Shown here one piece after another: positions 45,773 to 54,083 of a stretch of DNA of 64,000 nucleotides. The notes below the pieces were generated by a model. It was not told where the DNA came from and searched no databases. It saw only the letters and a program-made list of their open reading frames with translations. The DNA comes from Sva-07 sp963741755 (GTDB taxonomy: Bacteria; Actinomycetota; Acidimicrobiia; Acidimicrobiales; Ilumatobacteraceae). The DNA lies in contig CAVUJG010000016.1 in the NCBI GenBank assembly GCA_963741755.1, forward strand, positions 1-64,000. Reading direction: 5' to 3'. The number at the start of each line of letters is the position of its first letter. Position 1 is the first letter of the stretch. Made by a program: the position numbers and the translations under genes.

Positions 45773-47125
45773 GTGAGCCAGCCCGCGTTCGACTTCGGCG
45801 ACGACGAACTCGACGACGCCGCGAACCCGACGTACACGGTCGGCGAACTCGCCGAGGCCATCAACGACGCCCTGCGGCGAGGGTTCTCCGACGGGGTCTG
45901 GGTGCGCGGCGAGATCAGCGGGTGGAGCGACCGCGGCCAACACGCCTACTTCACGCTGGTCGACGACGACGGCACGAAGGCAGCGGTCAACGTCCAGTTC
46001 TTCGCGAACGCTCGCATGCGACTTCGACCGATGCTGCAGAAGCACCGGCTCCGGCTGGCCGACGGCATGAAGGTGCGAGTGTTCGGCTACCTCGACTACT
46101 ACGCACCCAACGGCCGCATCGGGCTCAAGATGACCGGCATCGACCCGAAGTACACGCTCGGCGACATCGCGCAGACACGAGACGAGGTCATTCGACGGCT
46201 CGTCGCCGATGGTCTCCTCGACGCCAACAAGCGGCGGCCACTGTCGCCGATCCCGCTGCGAGTCGGCGTGGTCACCAGCGTCGGCACGGCGGCATGGCAC
46301 GACTTCCACGACGAACTCCAACGCAGCGCACTCGGGTTCTCGCTCACCGTGATCGACACCCGAGTCCAGGGCGAGTTCGCCGAGGAGATGGTGGCTGCGG
46401 CCATCGTCACGCTCTCGCGACGAATCGATCTCGATGCGGTCGTCGTGATCCGTGGCGGTGGGGCCCGAAACGAACTTGCGGTGTTCGACGCTGAACGCAT
46501 CGCCCGGGCGATCGCCTCGTCACCCGTGCCGGTGCTCACCGGGCTCGGCCACGAGGTCGATCGCAGCGTTGCCGACGAGGTGGCCCACACCAGCCTGAAG
46601 ACCCCCACAGCGTGCGCCGGTGAACTCATCGCTCGGGCGGCGCGCTACAGCGCCGAGGCGGAGGTGGCGTTCGCGTCGATCCTGCGCGAGAGCGGTCATG
46701 CGTTGAACGTCGCCACCAACGAGCTGTCCGAGACCGCCCACCGAATTGCCCGACGTACCCATGCCGCGGTCGAGCGCGCCGACGAGCGCCTCGGCATGCG
46801 CGTCGACACTCTCGCCCGAACGGCCCCGGCCAGCCTCGCTCGCGCCGACCAACGACTCGTCGACAGGCATCAGCGCATGGTCGCTCGTGCGGAGACAGTC
46901 ATCGAGCGGTCCACCGGTCGACTCGACGTCCTCGCAGCACGCGTCGCCGCGCTCGACCCTGCGGTCCAGCTGGCACGAGGATGGTCGATCACCCGCGACG
47001 CCGACGGCCGCGTCGTGCGATCGATCGACGACCTCGCGCACCACGACATCATCACGATCGCCGTCGCCGACGGCCTCATCACCAGCACCGTCACCGACAC
47101 CAGCACGAACAGGACTGCCCCATGA
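45773..47125 (+). CDS. xseA: Exodeoxyribonuclease VII large subunit
   Basis: The 450-residue nuclease subunit degrades single-stranded DNA from both ends together with XseB. It has the N-terminal OB fold (VWVRGEISGWSDRGQHAYFTLVDDDG), the catalytic core with VGVVTSVGTAAWHDF, VVVIRGGGARNELAVFD and TGLGHEVDRSVADEVAHTSLKTPTA, a long coiled coil, and the terminal ARGWSITRDADG barrel. GTG start. The stop overlaps the xseB start (ATGA). Confidence 0.96.
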   Translation: MSQPAFDFGDDELDDAANPTYTVGELAEAINDALRRGFSDGVWVRGEISGWSDRGQHAYFTLVDDDGTKAAVNVQFFANARMRLRPMLQKHRLRLADGMKVRVFGYLDYYAPNGRIGLKMTGIDPKYTLGDIAQTRDEVIRRLVADGLLDANKRRPLSPIPLRVGVVTSVGTAAWHDFHDELQRSALGFSLTVIDTRVQGEFAEEMVAAAIVTLSRRIDLDAVVVIRGGGARNELAVFDAERIARAIASSPVPVLTGLGHEVDRSVADEVAHTSLKTPTACAGELIARAARYSAEAEVAFASILRESGHALNVATNELSETAHRIARRTHAAVERADERLGMRVDTLARTAPASLARADQRLVDRHQRMVARAETVIERSTGRLDVLAARVAALDPAVQLARGWSITRDADGRVVRSIDDLAHHDIITIAVADGLITSTVTDTSTNRTAP

Positions 47126-47337
47126 GCGACACCCCCGGTTACGCCGACGCACTCGCCGAACTCGACTCGATCCTGCGTGAGCTCGAGGGGTCCGACGTCG
47201 ACGTCGACCACCTCGCCGACCGAGTGGCACGAGCATCCGAGCTGATCACGTTGTGCCGGTCCAAGATCTCCGCTGCCCAGCTGCGCATCGAACAGGTCAC
47301 CGCCGACCTCGACGCAGTCGCCGACCTCGACGACTGA
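47122..47337 (+). CDS. xseB: Exodeoxyribonuclease VII small subunit
   Basis: The 71-residue helical protein matches XseB: GYADALAELDSILRELEG, then DVDVDHLADRVARASELITLCRSKI and a C-terminal helix. It wraps the XseA coiled coil. It overlaps xseA by four bases and ends 22 bp before the convergent hotdog-fold gene. Confidence 0.93.
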   Translation: MSDTPGYADALAELDSILRELEGSDVDVDHLADRVARASELITLCRSKISAAQLRIEQVTADLDAVADLDD

Positions 47338-47359
47338 GACGAGACCGGCCGCCGGTGGG

Positions 47360-48130
47360 TCAGGCGGAGCGAGGCTGCCAGATCGCGGTGTGGAATGCGC
47401 TCCACACGGGCGTGCCGTTGGCCGTGATCTCCACATCGAGGTCGACGAATCGGTGGCCCTTGCGCTCGTACTCGGCGGCAACGAGACCGCGCACCTCCAG
47501 CTGGTCTCCGTCGCGCACGAGTCCGCGGTGATGCGCTCGTGTGCCGACATGGATCCAGGGACCGAGTCCGACGTTCAGGTGGAGGACGGCGTTTGCCTGA
47601 CGGGCGAGGAAACCCGGGTGGCACACCATGCCACCGCCGTACACGTCATGGTCATCTCGTACCTCGGCGAGATACACCGCCGCTGGTTCGCGGTGGAACT
47701 GCATCGACAGCGTGCCCAGCACGGTTCCCGGCGCAAGCAAGTCCGCTGTCACCGGGGGCGCCGGATCGGGGCGGGGCGCGGCGGCCACGGAAACAGGCGG
47801 TGGGAGCGCATCGTCGAGCATCGCGATGCCGGTCGCACGCACGGTGCCGTCGGGCCCGGTCACCGTCAGCGATCCATCGTCATCGAGGCGCGCCTCGACG
47901 AGTTCGCCGTCGTACACCGGCGAGATGAAGCGCGCCTCCATCGTCGAGCCGGTCAGGAACTGCTCACCCCAGCGGTCGAGGCAGGGTTGGGTCATGTAGG
48001 CCCACACGTCAACACCCGGCACGAGGCCGCCACGGAACCCGTACGTCTGCGCAACGGTGTCGTCGTGCATTCGGTTCGTCGAATCGGTCGCGGTGTTGTA
48101 CGCCTCGATCGTTCTTGTCCAGGTCGCCAT
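47360..48130 (-). CDS. MaoC/hotdog-fold protein of unknown function
   Basis: The 256-residue product looks like two tandem hotdog domains. The first has AQTYGFRGGLVPGVDVWAYM, close to the MaoC dehydratase motif, and FISPVYDGELVEARLDDDG. The second has GGMVCHPGFLARQANAVLHLNVGLGPWIHVGT and RDGDQLEVRGLVAAEYERKGHRFVDLDVEI. An acyl-CoA ligand (hydratase or thioesterase-like role) is likely, but the catalytic His/Asp pair is not certain. ATG 48130 was chosen because the family N-terminus (MATWTRTIEAYN) starts there. Confidence 0.78.
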   Translation of the reverse strand: MATWTRTIEAYNTATDSTNRMHDDTVAQTYGFRGGLVPGVDVWAYMTQPCLDRWGEQFLTGSTMEARFISPVYDGELVEARLDDDGSLTVTGPDGTVRATGIAMLDDALPPPVSVAAAPRPDPAPPVTADLLAPGTVLGTLSMQFHREPAAVYLAEVRDDHDVYGGGMVCHPGFLARQANAVLHLNVGLGPWIHVGTRAHHRGLVRDGDQLEVRGLVAAEYERKGHRFVDLDVEITANGTPVWSAFHTAIWQPRSA

Positions 48131-48222
48131 GAGCCAACCCTGACACACCCATCGACGTGATCGGGAACCGTCATCGGGCACGTCGGGGCAGGCCAGCGAA
48201 CGCAGCAGTAGCCTGCGATGAG

Positions 48223-49284
48223 ATGCATGGAACCGCTCCGACCAGCCTGCGCTCGATCGCCGACCGGGTCGAGGCCCGCCTCGACGAACTGCTGACCGCT
48301 GAACGCGAACGGTGGGTGGCGTTCGATGCCGACCTCGCGCAGCCGATCGATGAGATCCGCCGGCTCGTGCTGTCGGGCGGCAAGCGCCTCCGGCCGGCGT
48401 TCACCCACTGGGGATACGTCGGTGCCGGTGGTGGCACCGACGACCAGATCGACGTCGACGCCGGCGCCGCGTTCGAACTGATGCATGCGTTCGCGCTGTT
48501 CCACGACGACGTGATGGATGACGCCATCACCCGGCGGGGCCAGCCGACCACTCACACGGTCGCCTCAGAACAGCACGCCGCAGCCGGCTGGGTCGGCGAG
48601 TCGCGTCGGTTCGGCGAGGGCGTGGCCATCCTCGTCGGCGACCTGGCGTTCGTCTACGCCGATCGACTGATGGAGGGCGCCCCGCCCGAGGCGATGCGGA
48701 TCTGGAACGAGCTGCGCGTCGAGCTGAACATCGGCCAGTACCTCGACATCCTCGGCTCGGTGCAAAGCATCCGCGACGTCGACAAGGCCGAGCGAATCTG
48801 TCGGTACAAGTCCGGCAAGTACACGATCGAGCGACCGTTGCACCTGGGTGCCGTGCTGGCCGCGCCTGAACGTGAGCACGAGCTGCTGGCGCCGCTCAGC
48901 GCCTACGGCCTGCCGCTCGGCGATGCGTTCCAGATGCGCGATGACGTGATGGGCGCGTTCGGCCAGGAGAGCCTGACCGGCAAGTCCGTCGGTGGCGACC
49001 TGCGCGAGGGCAAGCCGACGCCGTTGCTCGCACGCGCCGTCAGGCGTGCGAATGCCGAACAGCTCGCCGTTTTGGCCGAGGTCGGCGCACCGGGCCTCGA
49101 CGGCCACGGCGTCGCTCGAATTCAACAGGTGATCGTCGACACCGGTGCACTGGCCGAACTCGAGGATCACATCACCGAACTCACCGAGACCGCCGTTGCC
49201 GCCATCGAGAACGCACCGATCGTCGCGGCTGCGAAGACCGAACTGGTCGCGCTCGCCGAGTACGTGAGTTGGAGGAACGTGTGA
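48223..49284 (+). CDS. crtE: Polyprenyl (geranylgeranyl) diphosphate synthase
   Basis: The 353-residue trans-prenyltransferase makes GGPP from FPP/DMAPP and IPP for carotenoids. The first Asp-rich motif is FHDDVMDDAITRRGQPTTH, with LVLSGGKRLRPAF before it; the second is GDAFQMRDDVMGAFG, where the last Asp of DDxxD is Gly, as often in actinobacterial enzymes. Product length cannot be set from this alone; position before crtI and crtB indicates C20. ATG 48223 has a TAGCCT -10-like box eight bases before it, suggesting a leaderless mRNA that starts the carotenoid operon. Confidence 0.92.
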   Translation: MHGTAPTSLRSIADRVEARLDELLTAERERWVAFDADLAQPIDEIRRLVLSGGKRLRPAFTHWGYVGAGGGTDDQIDVDAGAAFELMHAFALFHDDVMDDAITRRGQPTTHTVASEQHAAAGWVGESRRFGEGVAILVGDLAFVYADRLMEGAPPEAMRIWNELRVELNIGQYLDILGSVQSIRDVDKAERICRYKSGKYTIERPLHLGAVLAAPEREHELLAPLSAYGLPLGDAFQMRDDVMGAFGQESLTGKSVGGDLREGKPTPLLARAVRRANAEQLAVLAEVGAPGLDGHGVARIQQVIVDTGALAELEDHITELTETAVAAIENAPIVAAAKTELVALAEYVSWRNV

Positions 49285-49304
49285 TCCTCTCGTTCTCCAC
49301 ACCT

Positions 49305-49353
49305 CGAAATTCGGAGCCACGATCGCGCCGCGCAATGTCTGCTCCGAATTTCG
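49305..49353 (+). promoter_or_regulatory. Perfect 13-bp inverted repeat between crtE and crtI
   Basis: CGAAATTCGGAGC (49305-49317) and GCTCCGAATTTCG (49341-49353) are exact complements with a 23-base spacer. It starts 20 bp after the crtE stop and lies about 45 bp before crtI. It may weaken read-through or protect mRNA ends between the two genes, or be another mobile palindrome. The role is inference. Confidence 0.7.
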
Positions 49354-49397
49354 GATCAGGGCGGGCGATCCGCTCGAGCCTTGGCATCGAGGACGCG

Positions 49398-50873
49398 ATG
49401 AAGGTCGTCGTCGTCGGTGCCGGATTGGGCGGTCTGTCAGCGGCAGCGCACCTCGTCGGCGCTGGCCACGACGTGACGATCGTCGAACGCGACGCCATCC
49501 CGGGTGGACGTGCGGGCATGATCACCGAGCAGGGGTTCCGGCTCGACAACGGACCCACCGTGCTCACGATGCCGAACCTGCTCGAGGAGGCCTTCAACGC
49601 GGCGGGCGCCGAGATGAAGGACTTCGTCACGATCAACCCGGTCGACCCGATGTATCGGGCGGTGTACGCCGACGGTTCGACATTGTTCGTGCGCCACGGT
49701 CGCGAGGCGATGACCCAGGAGATCCGCGAGTTCTCCGGGGCCAAGGACGCCGAGGCGTTCGGCCGGTTCTGTGTCTGGCTCGAACAGCTCTACCGAGCCG
49801 AGATGGACTCGTTCATCGACGCCAACTTCGACACGCCCCTCGACCTGATCAAGCCCTGGAAGTCGGGTCTCGAACTCGTCAAACTCGGTGGCTTCGGCAA
49901 GCTCGGCAAGAAGGTGGCGTCGTTCTTCGACGACGAGCGCCTGCAGCGCATCTTCAGCTTCCAGTCGATGTACGCCGGCTTGGCCCCCTACGAGGCCCTC
50001 GCCCTGTACGCCGTGATCACCTACATGGACTCCGTCGAAGGCGTGTTCGTGCCCGAGGGCGGCATGCACATGATGGCTGCCGGTCTTGCGGATGCGGTCA
50101 CCGCCGCTGGCGTCGAGATCCGCTACTCGTCGCCGGTCACACGCATCCTGCGCACACCCGGCGGTGCCGTCACCGGCGTCGAGATCGGCGCATCCGAGCG
50201 CCTCGATGCCGACGCGGTCGTGTGCAACGTCGACCTCCCGGTTGCCTATCGCGAGTTGCTCCCGGGCATCGACGCACCGCGAACGGCACGCAAAGGCAAG
50301 TACTCACCGTCGTGCCTGCTGTGGGTCGCCGGCGTGAAGGGCCTTCCGCCGGCCGACGCGAGCCATCACAACATCCACTTCGGCGAGGACTGGGATGGGT
50401 CGTTCAAGGCGCTGATCGACGACGGCGTCCGTATGCCCGACCCGTCGATCCTGGTCACGTTGCACAGCCTCGACGACCGTTCGCTCGCCCCGGACGGTCA
50501 CTCGAGCATCTACGTGCTCGAGCCCACACCGAACCTCAGCGGCACCATCGACTGGTCGAAGGAGCGCGACACCATCGTCGACAGCCTGCGCAGGCGGGTC
50601 GACTCGCTCGGCTACCCGACCGACGTCGTCGTCGAGGAGATCTACGACCCGCAGGACTGGGAGCGCATGGGCATGGAGCAGGGCACGCCGTTCGCGCTCG
50701 CCCACACGTTCTTCCAGACCGGACCGTTCCGCCCGAACAACGTCAACAAGAAGGTGCCGGGCCTCGTGTTCACCGGTTCGTCGACGCTGCCGGGCGTTGG
50801 CGTCCCGATGGTGCTGGTGTCGGGCAAGCTCGCCGCCCAGCGCGTCGACCAGTACGCACGGCAGCGCCGCTGA
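49398..50873 (+). CDS. crtI: Phytoene desaturase
   Basis: The 491-residue FAD enzyme desaturates phytoene toward lycopene. The N-terminus has VVVVGAGLGGLSAAAHLVGAGHDVTIVERDAIPGGRAG, then FRLDNGPTVLTMPNLLEE, and the C-terminal CrtI signature GLVFTGSSTLPGVGVPMVLVSGKLAAQRV. The ATG at 49398 follows GAGGAC; a longer frame upstream runs into the palindrome and lacks similarity. It overlaps crtB by one base (TGATG), so translation is coupled. Confidence 0.95.
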   Translation: MKVVVVGAGLGGLSAAAHLVGAGHDVTIVERDAIPGGRAGMITEQGFRLDNGPTVLTMPNLLEEAFNAAGAEMKDFVTINPVDPMYRAVYADGSTLFVRHGREAMTQEIREFSGAKDAEAFGRFCVWLEQLYRAEMDSFIDANFDTPLDLIKPWKSGLELVKLGGFGKLGKKVASFFDDERLQRIFSFQSMYAGLAPYEALALYAVITYMDSVEGVFVPEGGMHMMAAGLADAVTAAGVEIRYSSPVTRILRTPGGAVTGVEIGASERLDADAVVCNVDLPVAYRELLPGIDAPRTARKGKYSPSCLLWVAGVKGLPPADASHHNIHFGEDWDGSFKALIDDGVRMPDPSILVTLHSLDDRSLAPDGHSSIYVLEPTPNLSGTIDWSKERDTIVDSLRRRVDSLGYPTDVVVEEIYDPQDWERMGMEQGTPFALAHTFFQTGPFRPNNVNKKVPGLVFTGSSTLPGVGVPMVLVSGKLAAQRVDQYARQRR

Positions 50874-51808
50874 TGCCCAGCGTGCCGTTCCGACGTGCGG
50901 CGAAGCCACCAACGCCGACGACCCACTCACTGCCGACCGGACCGGTGACGCTCGACGAGAGCTACGAGCTCTGCCGGGAGTTCAACAAGCGCCACGGCAC
51001 CACGTACTACTGGTCGACCAAGGTGCTGCCGAAGATCAAGCAGCACCACGTGCATGCGCTGTACGCCTTCGCCCGATACGCCGACGACATCGTCGACGAG
51101 ATCCCGTCGCAGGGTGGGCGAGACGTGCCGACCGAGGTTCGCGCCGCGGCCCTCGCCGACTTCGGCGACCGGTTCTTCACCGACGTCGACGCCGGCAAGT
51201 CGGATGACCCGGTGCTCAAGGCAGTCGTGCACACGGTACGAGCCTTCGACATCGACATCGAGGCGTTCCATCGGTTCCTCCGGTCGATGACGATGGACCT
51301 CACCGTCGAGTCGTACGCGACCTGGGACGACCTGCTGGTCTACATGGACGGCTCGGCCGCCGTGATCGGCGAGATGATGCTGCCGATCCTCGAGCCGACC
51401 GACTACGACACGGCGCTTCCGCATGCGCGTGACCTCGGCAATGCGTTCCAGCTGACGAACTTCCTTCGCGACATCGACGAAGACCTCGACCGCGGCCGCC
51501 AGTACATCCCGCTGGAGGACTCCGAACGATTCGGGGTCGATCTCACGCAGCGGCGCGTCAGCCCCGAATTCGTCGCGTTGATGCAGTTCGAGATCGACCG
51601 TTGCCGTGAGTTGTACCGCTCGGCGCAGATCGGCATCGACATGCTGCCGGACCGCTCGGCGAAGTGCGTCGGCGCCGCGCACGCGCTGTACGGGCGGATC
51701 CTCGACAAGATCGAGGCGCAGGACTACGACGTGTTCACCTCGCGAGCAAGCGTGTCGACCACCGAGAAAGCGACGATGGTCGCCAAGCTCCTCTCACCGT
51801 TCTCGTGA
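50873..51808 (+). CDS. crtB: Phytoene synthase
   Basis: The 311-residue squalene/phytoene synthase condenses two GGPP to phytoene. Both Asp-rich motifs are present: ALYAFARYADDIVDE and LRDIDEDLDRGRQYIP, with GNAFQLTNF before the second. Length is typical. The start overlaps the crtI stop. The stop codon lies inside the left arm of a palindrome that also occurs at 15708-15750. Confidence 0.96.
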   Translation: MPSVPFRRAAKPPTPTTHSLPTGPVTLDESYELCREFNKRHGTTYYWSTKVLPKIKQHHVHALYAFARYADDIVDEIPSQGGRDVPTEVRAAALADFGDRFFTDVDAGKSDDPVLKAVVHTVRAFDIDIEAFHRFLRSMTMDLTVESYATWDDLLVYMDGSAAVIGEMMLPILEPTDYDTALPHARDLGNAFQLTNFLRDIDEDLDRGRQYIPLEDSERFGVDLTQRRVSPEFVALMQFEIDRCRELYRSAQIGIDMLPDRSAKCVGAAHALYGRILDKIEAQDYDVFTSRASVSTTEKATMVAKLLSPFS

Positions 51809-51847
51809 ACAACTCCCCGGACAGAGCGCACACTTGTTCACGAGAAC
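51799..51847. repeat. Perfect 14-bp inverted repeat, same family as 15708-15750
   Basis: GTTCTCGTGAACAA (51799-51812) and TTGTTCACGAGAAC (51834-51847) are exact complements. The inner spacer differs from the first copy while the arms agree, so arms are conserved and loops are not. It covers the last codons and stop of crtB. Confidence 0.9.
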
Positions 51848-52600
51848 GGTGGGCGGGTTGGGTCGCAGGCGGGGCGAGCGTGGCCACCGTCGCTGGGATG
51901 ATCGCGACGCCGCTGCTGCCGCAGGGCGGGCGGGCACGAAAGGTGCTGTCGACGGTGGTCGTGGTCGGGTCGTTCACCACGACGACTGCCAACGCCGTGC
52001 GGCGCTGGGGTGCCGCCCGAGCCGGAACCGCCGCCGTTGCAACCGCCGCGGCGACCACGGCGGTCGAGCGCATCGGCACGGCAACGGCGATCCCGTTCGG
52101 GCGCTACGCGTACACGCGAGCCCTGCAGCCGCAGGTGGCGCACGTGCCGGCGATCGTGCCGCTGGCATGGTTCGCGCTCGGCTTGCCGGCGCGTGAGACC
52201 GCGCACGCGGCGCTCGGCGAACGGTCGACCGCGGCGAAGCGGATCGCGCTCGGGCTCGGCGGCGCTGACCGCGTGGGATCTGTTCCTCGATCCGCAGATG
52301 GTCGGCGAGGGCTACTGGGTCTGGGCGCGGCGGGGCGTCTACCGCGGGATCCCGCTCACGAACTACCTCGGCTGGTTCGTCACCGGCCTCGGCGTGATGG
52401 CGCTGCTCGAAGCGCTGCTCCCGCCCGCCGCGACGTCGACGGACGCCGACGGCGCACTGGTCGGCGAGTATGCGTACATGGGAGTGATGGAGACCATCGG
52501 GTTCGCCCGCTACTTCCGCGATCCGGTCGTCGCGGTCGTCGGCGGCCTCGGCATGCTCCCCGTCGCCGCTGCTGCCGTCGCAAGGAAGCTCGGTGCCTGA
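51805..52600 (+). pseudogene. CruF-like carotenoid hydratase (DUF422), frameshifted
   Basis: CruF-type membrane proteins add water to the psi end of acyclic carotenoids. The first part reads WVAGGASVATVAGMIATPLLPQ, then FGRYAYTRALQPQVAHVPAIVPLAWFALGLPARETA, a DUF422 hallmark; at about 52258-52266 the frame changes and continues ALTAWDLFLDPQMVGEGYWVWARRGVYRGIPLTNYLGWF to the stop at 52600. One inserted base near GGCGGCGCTGACC would join them (LGLGGAALTAWDLF). The start is uncertain: GTG 51805 overlaps the crtB stop and lies in the palindrome; GTG 51880 is a cleaner option. Because the pathway around it is intact, a sequence error is quite possible. Confidence 0.8.
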
Positions 52601-54083
52601 GTTACAACAGGGGTCAGACCCGCGATGTAATCCGGCGAACGTCGCGGTGGTCGGCGGTGGTGTCGGCGGGCTGGCGGCGGCGATCCGGCTGCGAGCGCTC
52701 GGCCACGACGTCACCGTGTTCGAGCGCAGCGAGGTGGTCGGCGGCAAGCTCGCCACGCACGAGGCCGACGGGTACACGTTCGACATCGGCCCGTCGCTCG
52801 TCACGCTGCCGCACGTGTTCGATGACGTGTTCCGCGCCGCGGGCACGTCGCTCGACGAGCAGATCGATCTCGTCCGACTCGACCCGCAGTTCGTCTACCA
52901 CTGGCCCGACGGTTCGTCGCTGATCGTCCCCGATGGCGACGACGACACCGCCACGGCGTTCGACGAGTTCTCGCCCGGGGCCGGCGAACAGTGGCGCTCA
53001 TTCGATGCACGGGGTCGTCGAATCTGGGACGTCGCCGACCGGACATTCTTCGCCGGGCCGATGTCGAACCCGTGGGCGCTCGCGAAGCGGATGCGCTCAC
53101 CCTTCGACCTCAGCGCGATCGACCCGATGCGCACGCTGCACCGCTCGGCCGAGTCGTTCTTCGACGATCCCCGCCTCGTCCAGTGGGCCGGGCGCTACGC
53201 CACCTATTCCGGGTCGTCGCCATACGCAGCACCGGCGACACTCGCCTGCATCCCGCACATCGAGGCCCGCTTCGGTTGCTGGTACCCGATGGGCGGCCTC
53301 GACGCGTTGCGCGCTGCGTTCGAACGAGTTGCGCTCGACACCGGGGTCGTGATCCGCACCGGCACGGACGTCGCTCGGATCCTTGCGCCCGACGGCGGCG
53401 CGGTCAGCGGCGTGGCGTTGGCCGACGGCTCCGTCGAGCCCGCCGACATCGTCATCGCCAACACCGACGCTGAGCACCTGTACGCCGACCTGCTGCCCGA
53501 TGATGCCGCGCTGAAGCGGGTTCGTCGGGCGAAGCGATCGACGAGCGGTTTCGTGCTGTGCGTGGGCGTTCGGGGTCTCACCCCGGGCCTCCAACACCAC
53601 AACGTCTGGTTCTCCGACGGCTATCGCGCCGAGTACGACCAGCTCGACGCCGGAGAATTGGCGGACGACCCGACGATCTACGCGTGCGTGTCGTCGGTGA
53701 CCGATTCGAGCCAGGCGCCTGATGGATGCGAGAACTGGTTCCTGCTCGTCAACACGCCACCAGACGTCGAGATCGACGCCGACGTCTACGGCGATCTCGT
53801 GCTCGACCGCCTCGCCACACGCCGGGTCGACCTGCGGCCACGCATCGAACTCCGCCACACCATGACGCCGTCCGACATCGAGCGGCGGTACCGCTCGCCG
53901 GGCGGTGCAATCTACGGCACGTCATCGAATGGAAAGCGAGCAGCGTTCGTCAGGCCCGCCAACCGCGGCGCTCGACCCGGGCTGTATCTCGTCGGCGGAT
54001 CGAGCCATCCCGGCGGCGGTCTGCCCCTCGTGACGACGAGCGCAAAGATCGTGACGGAGATGATCACCGAGGACCTTCGATGA
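52593..54083 (+). CDS. CrtI/CrtD-type carotenoid desaturase
   Basis: The 496-residue FAD enzyme has VAVVGGGVGGLAAAIRLRALGHDVTVFERSEVVGGKL, then FDIGPSLVTLPHVFDDVFRAAG, and the C-terminal CrtI signature GLYLVGGSSHPGGGLPLVTTSAKIV. As a second, divergent CrtI next to a CruF-like gene it fits CrtD, which introduces the 3,4 double bond in 1-hydroxy carotenoids; this is inference. GTG 52593 has AAGGAAG before it, yet residues 4-13 are encoded by a REP-like palindrome, so the natural N-terminus seems altered by repeat insertion. It overlaps the CruF-like stop by eight bases and the next gene by four. Confidence 0.9.
   Translation: MPELQQGSDPRCNPANVAVVGGGVGGLAAAIRLRALGHDVTVFERSEVVGGKLATHEADGYTFDIGPSLVTLPHVFDDVFRAAGTSLDEQIDLVRLDPQFVYHWPDGSSLIVPDGDDDTATAFDEFSPGAGEQWRSFDARGRRIWDVADRTFFAGPMSNPWALAKRMRSPFDLSAIDPMRTLHRSAESFFDDPRLVQWAGRYATYSGSSPYAAPATLACIPHIEARFGCWYPMGGLDALRAAFERVALDTGVVIRTGTDVARILAPDGGAVSGVALADGSVEPADIVIANTDAEHLYADLLPDDAALKRVRRAKRSTSGFVLCVGVRGLTPGLQHHNVWFSDGYRAEYDQLDAGELADDPTIYACVSSVTDSSQAPDGCENWFLLVNTPPDVEIDADVYGDLVLDRLATRRVDLRPRIELRHTMTPSDIERRYRSPGGAIYGTSSNGKRAAFVRPANRGARPGLYLVGGSSHPGGGLPLVTTSAKIVTEMITEDLR
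52602..52630 (+). repeat. 29-bp REP-like unit inside the 5' end of a desaturase gene
   Basis: The unit runs from TTACAACAGG to GCGATGTAA around the core GGGTCAGACCC. It differs from the units at 24048 and 24100 at only a few positions. It codes in frame for residues LQQGSDPRCN after the first three codons of the downstream gene. Confidence 0.9.
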
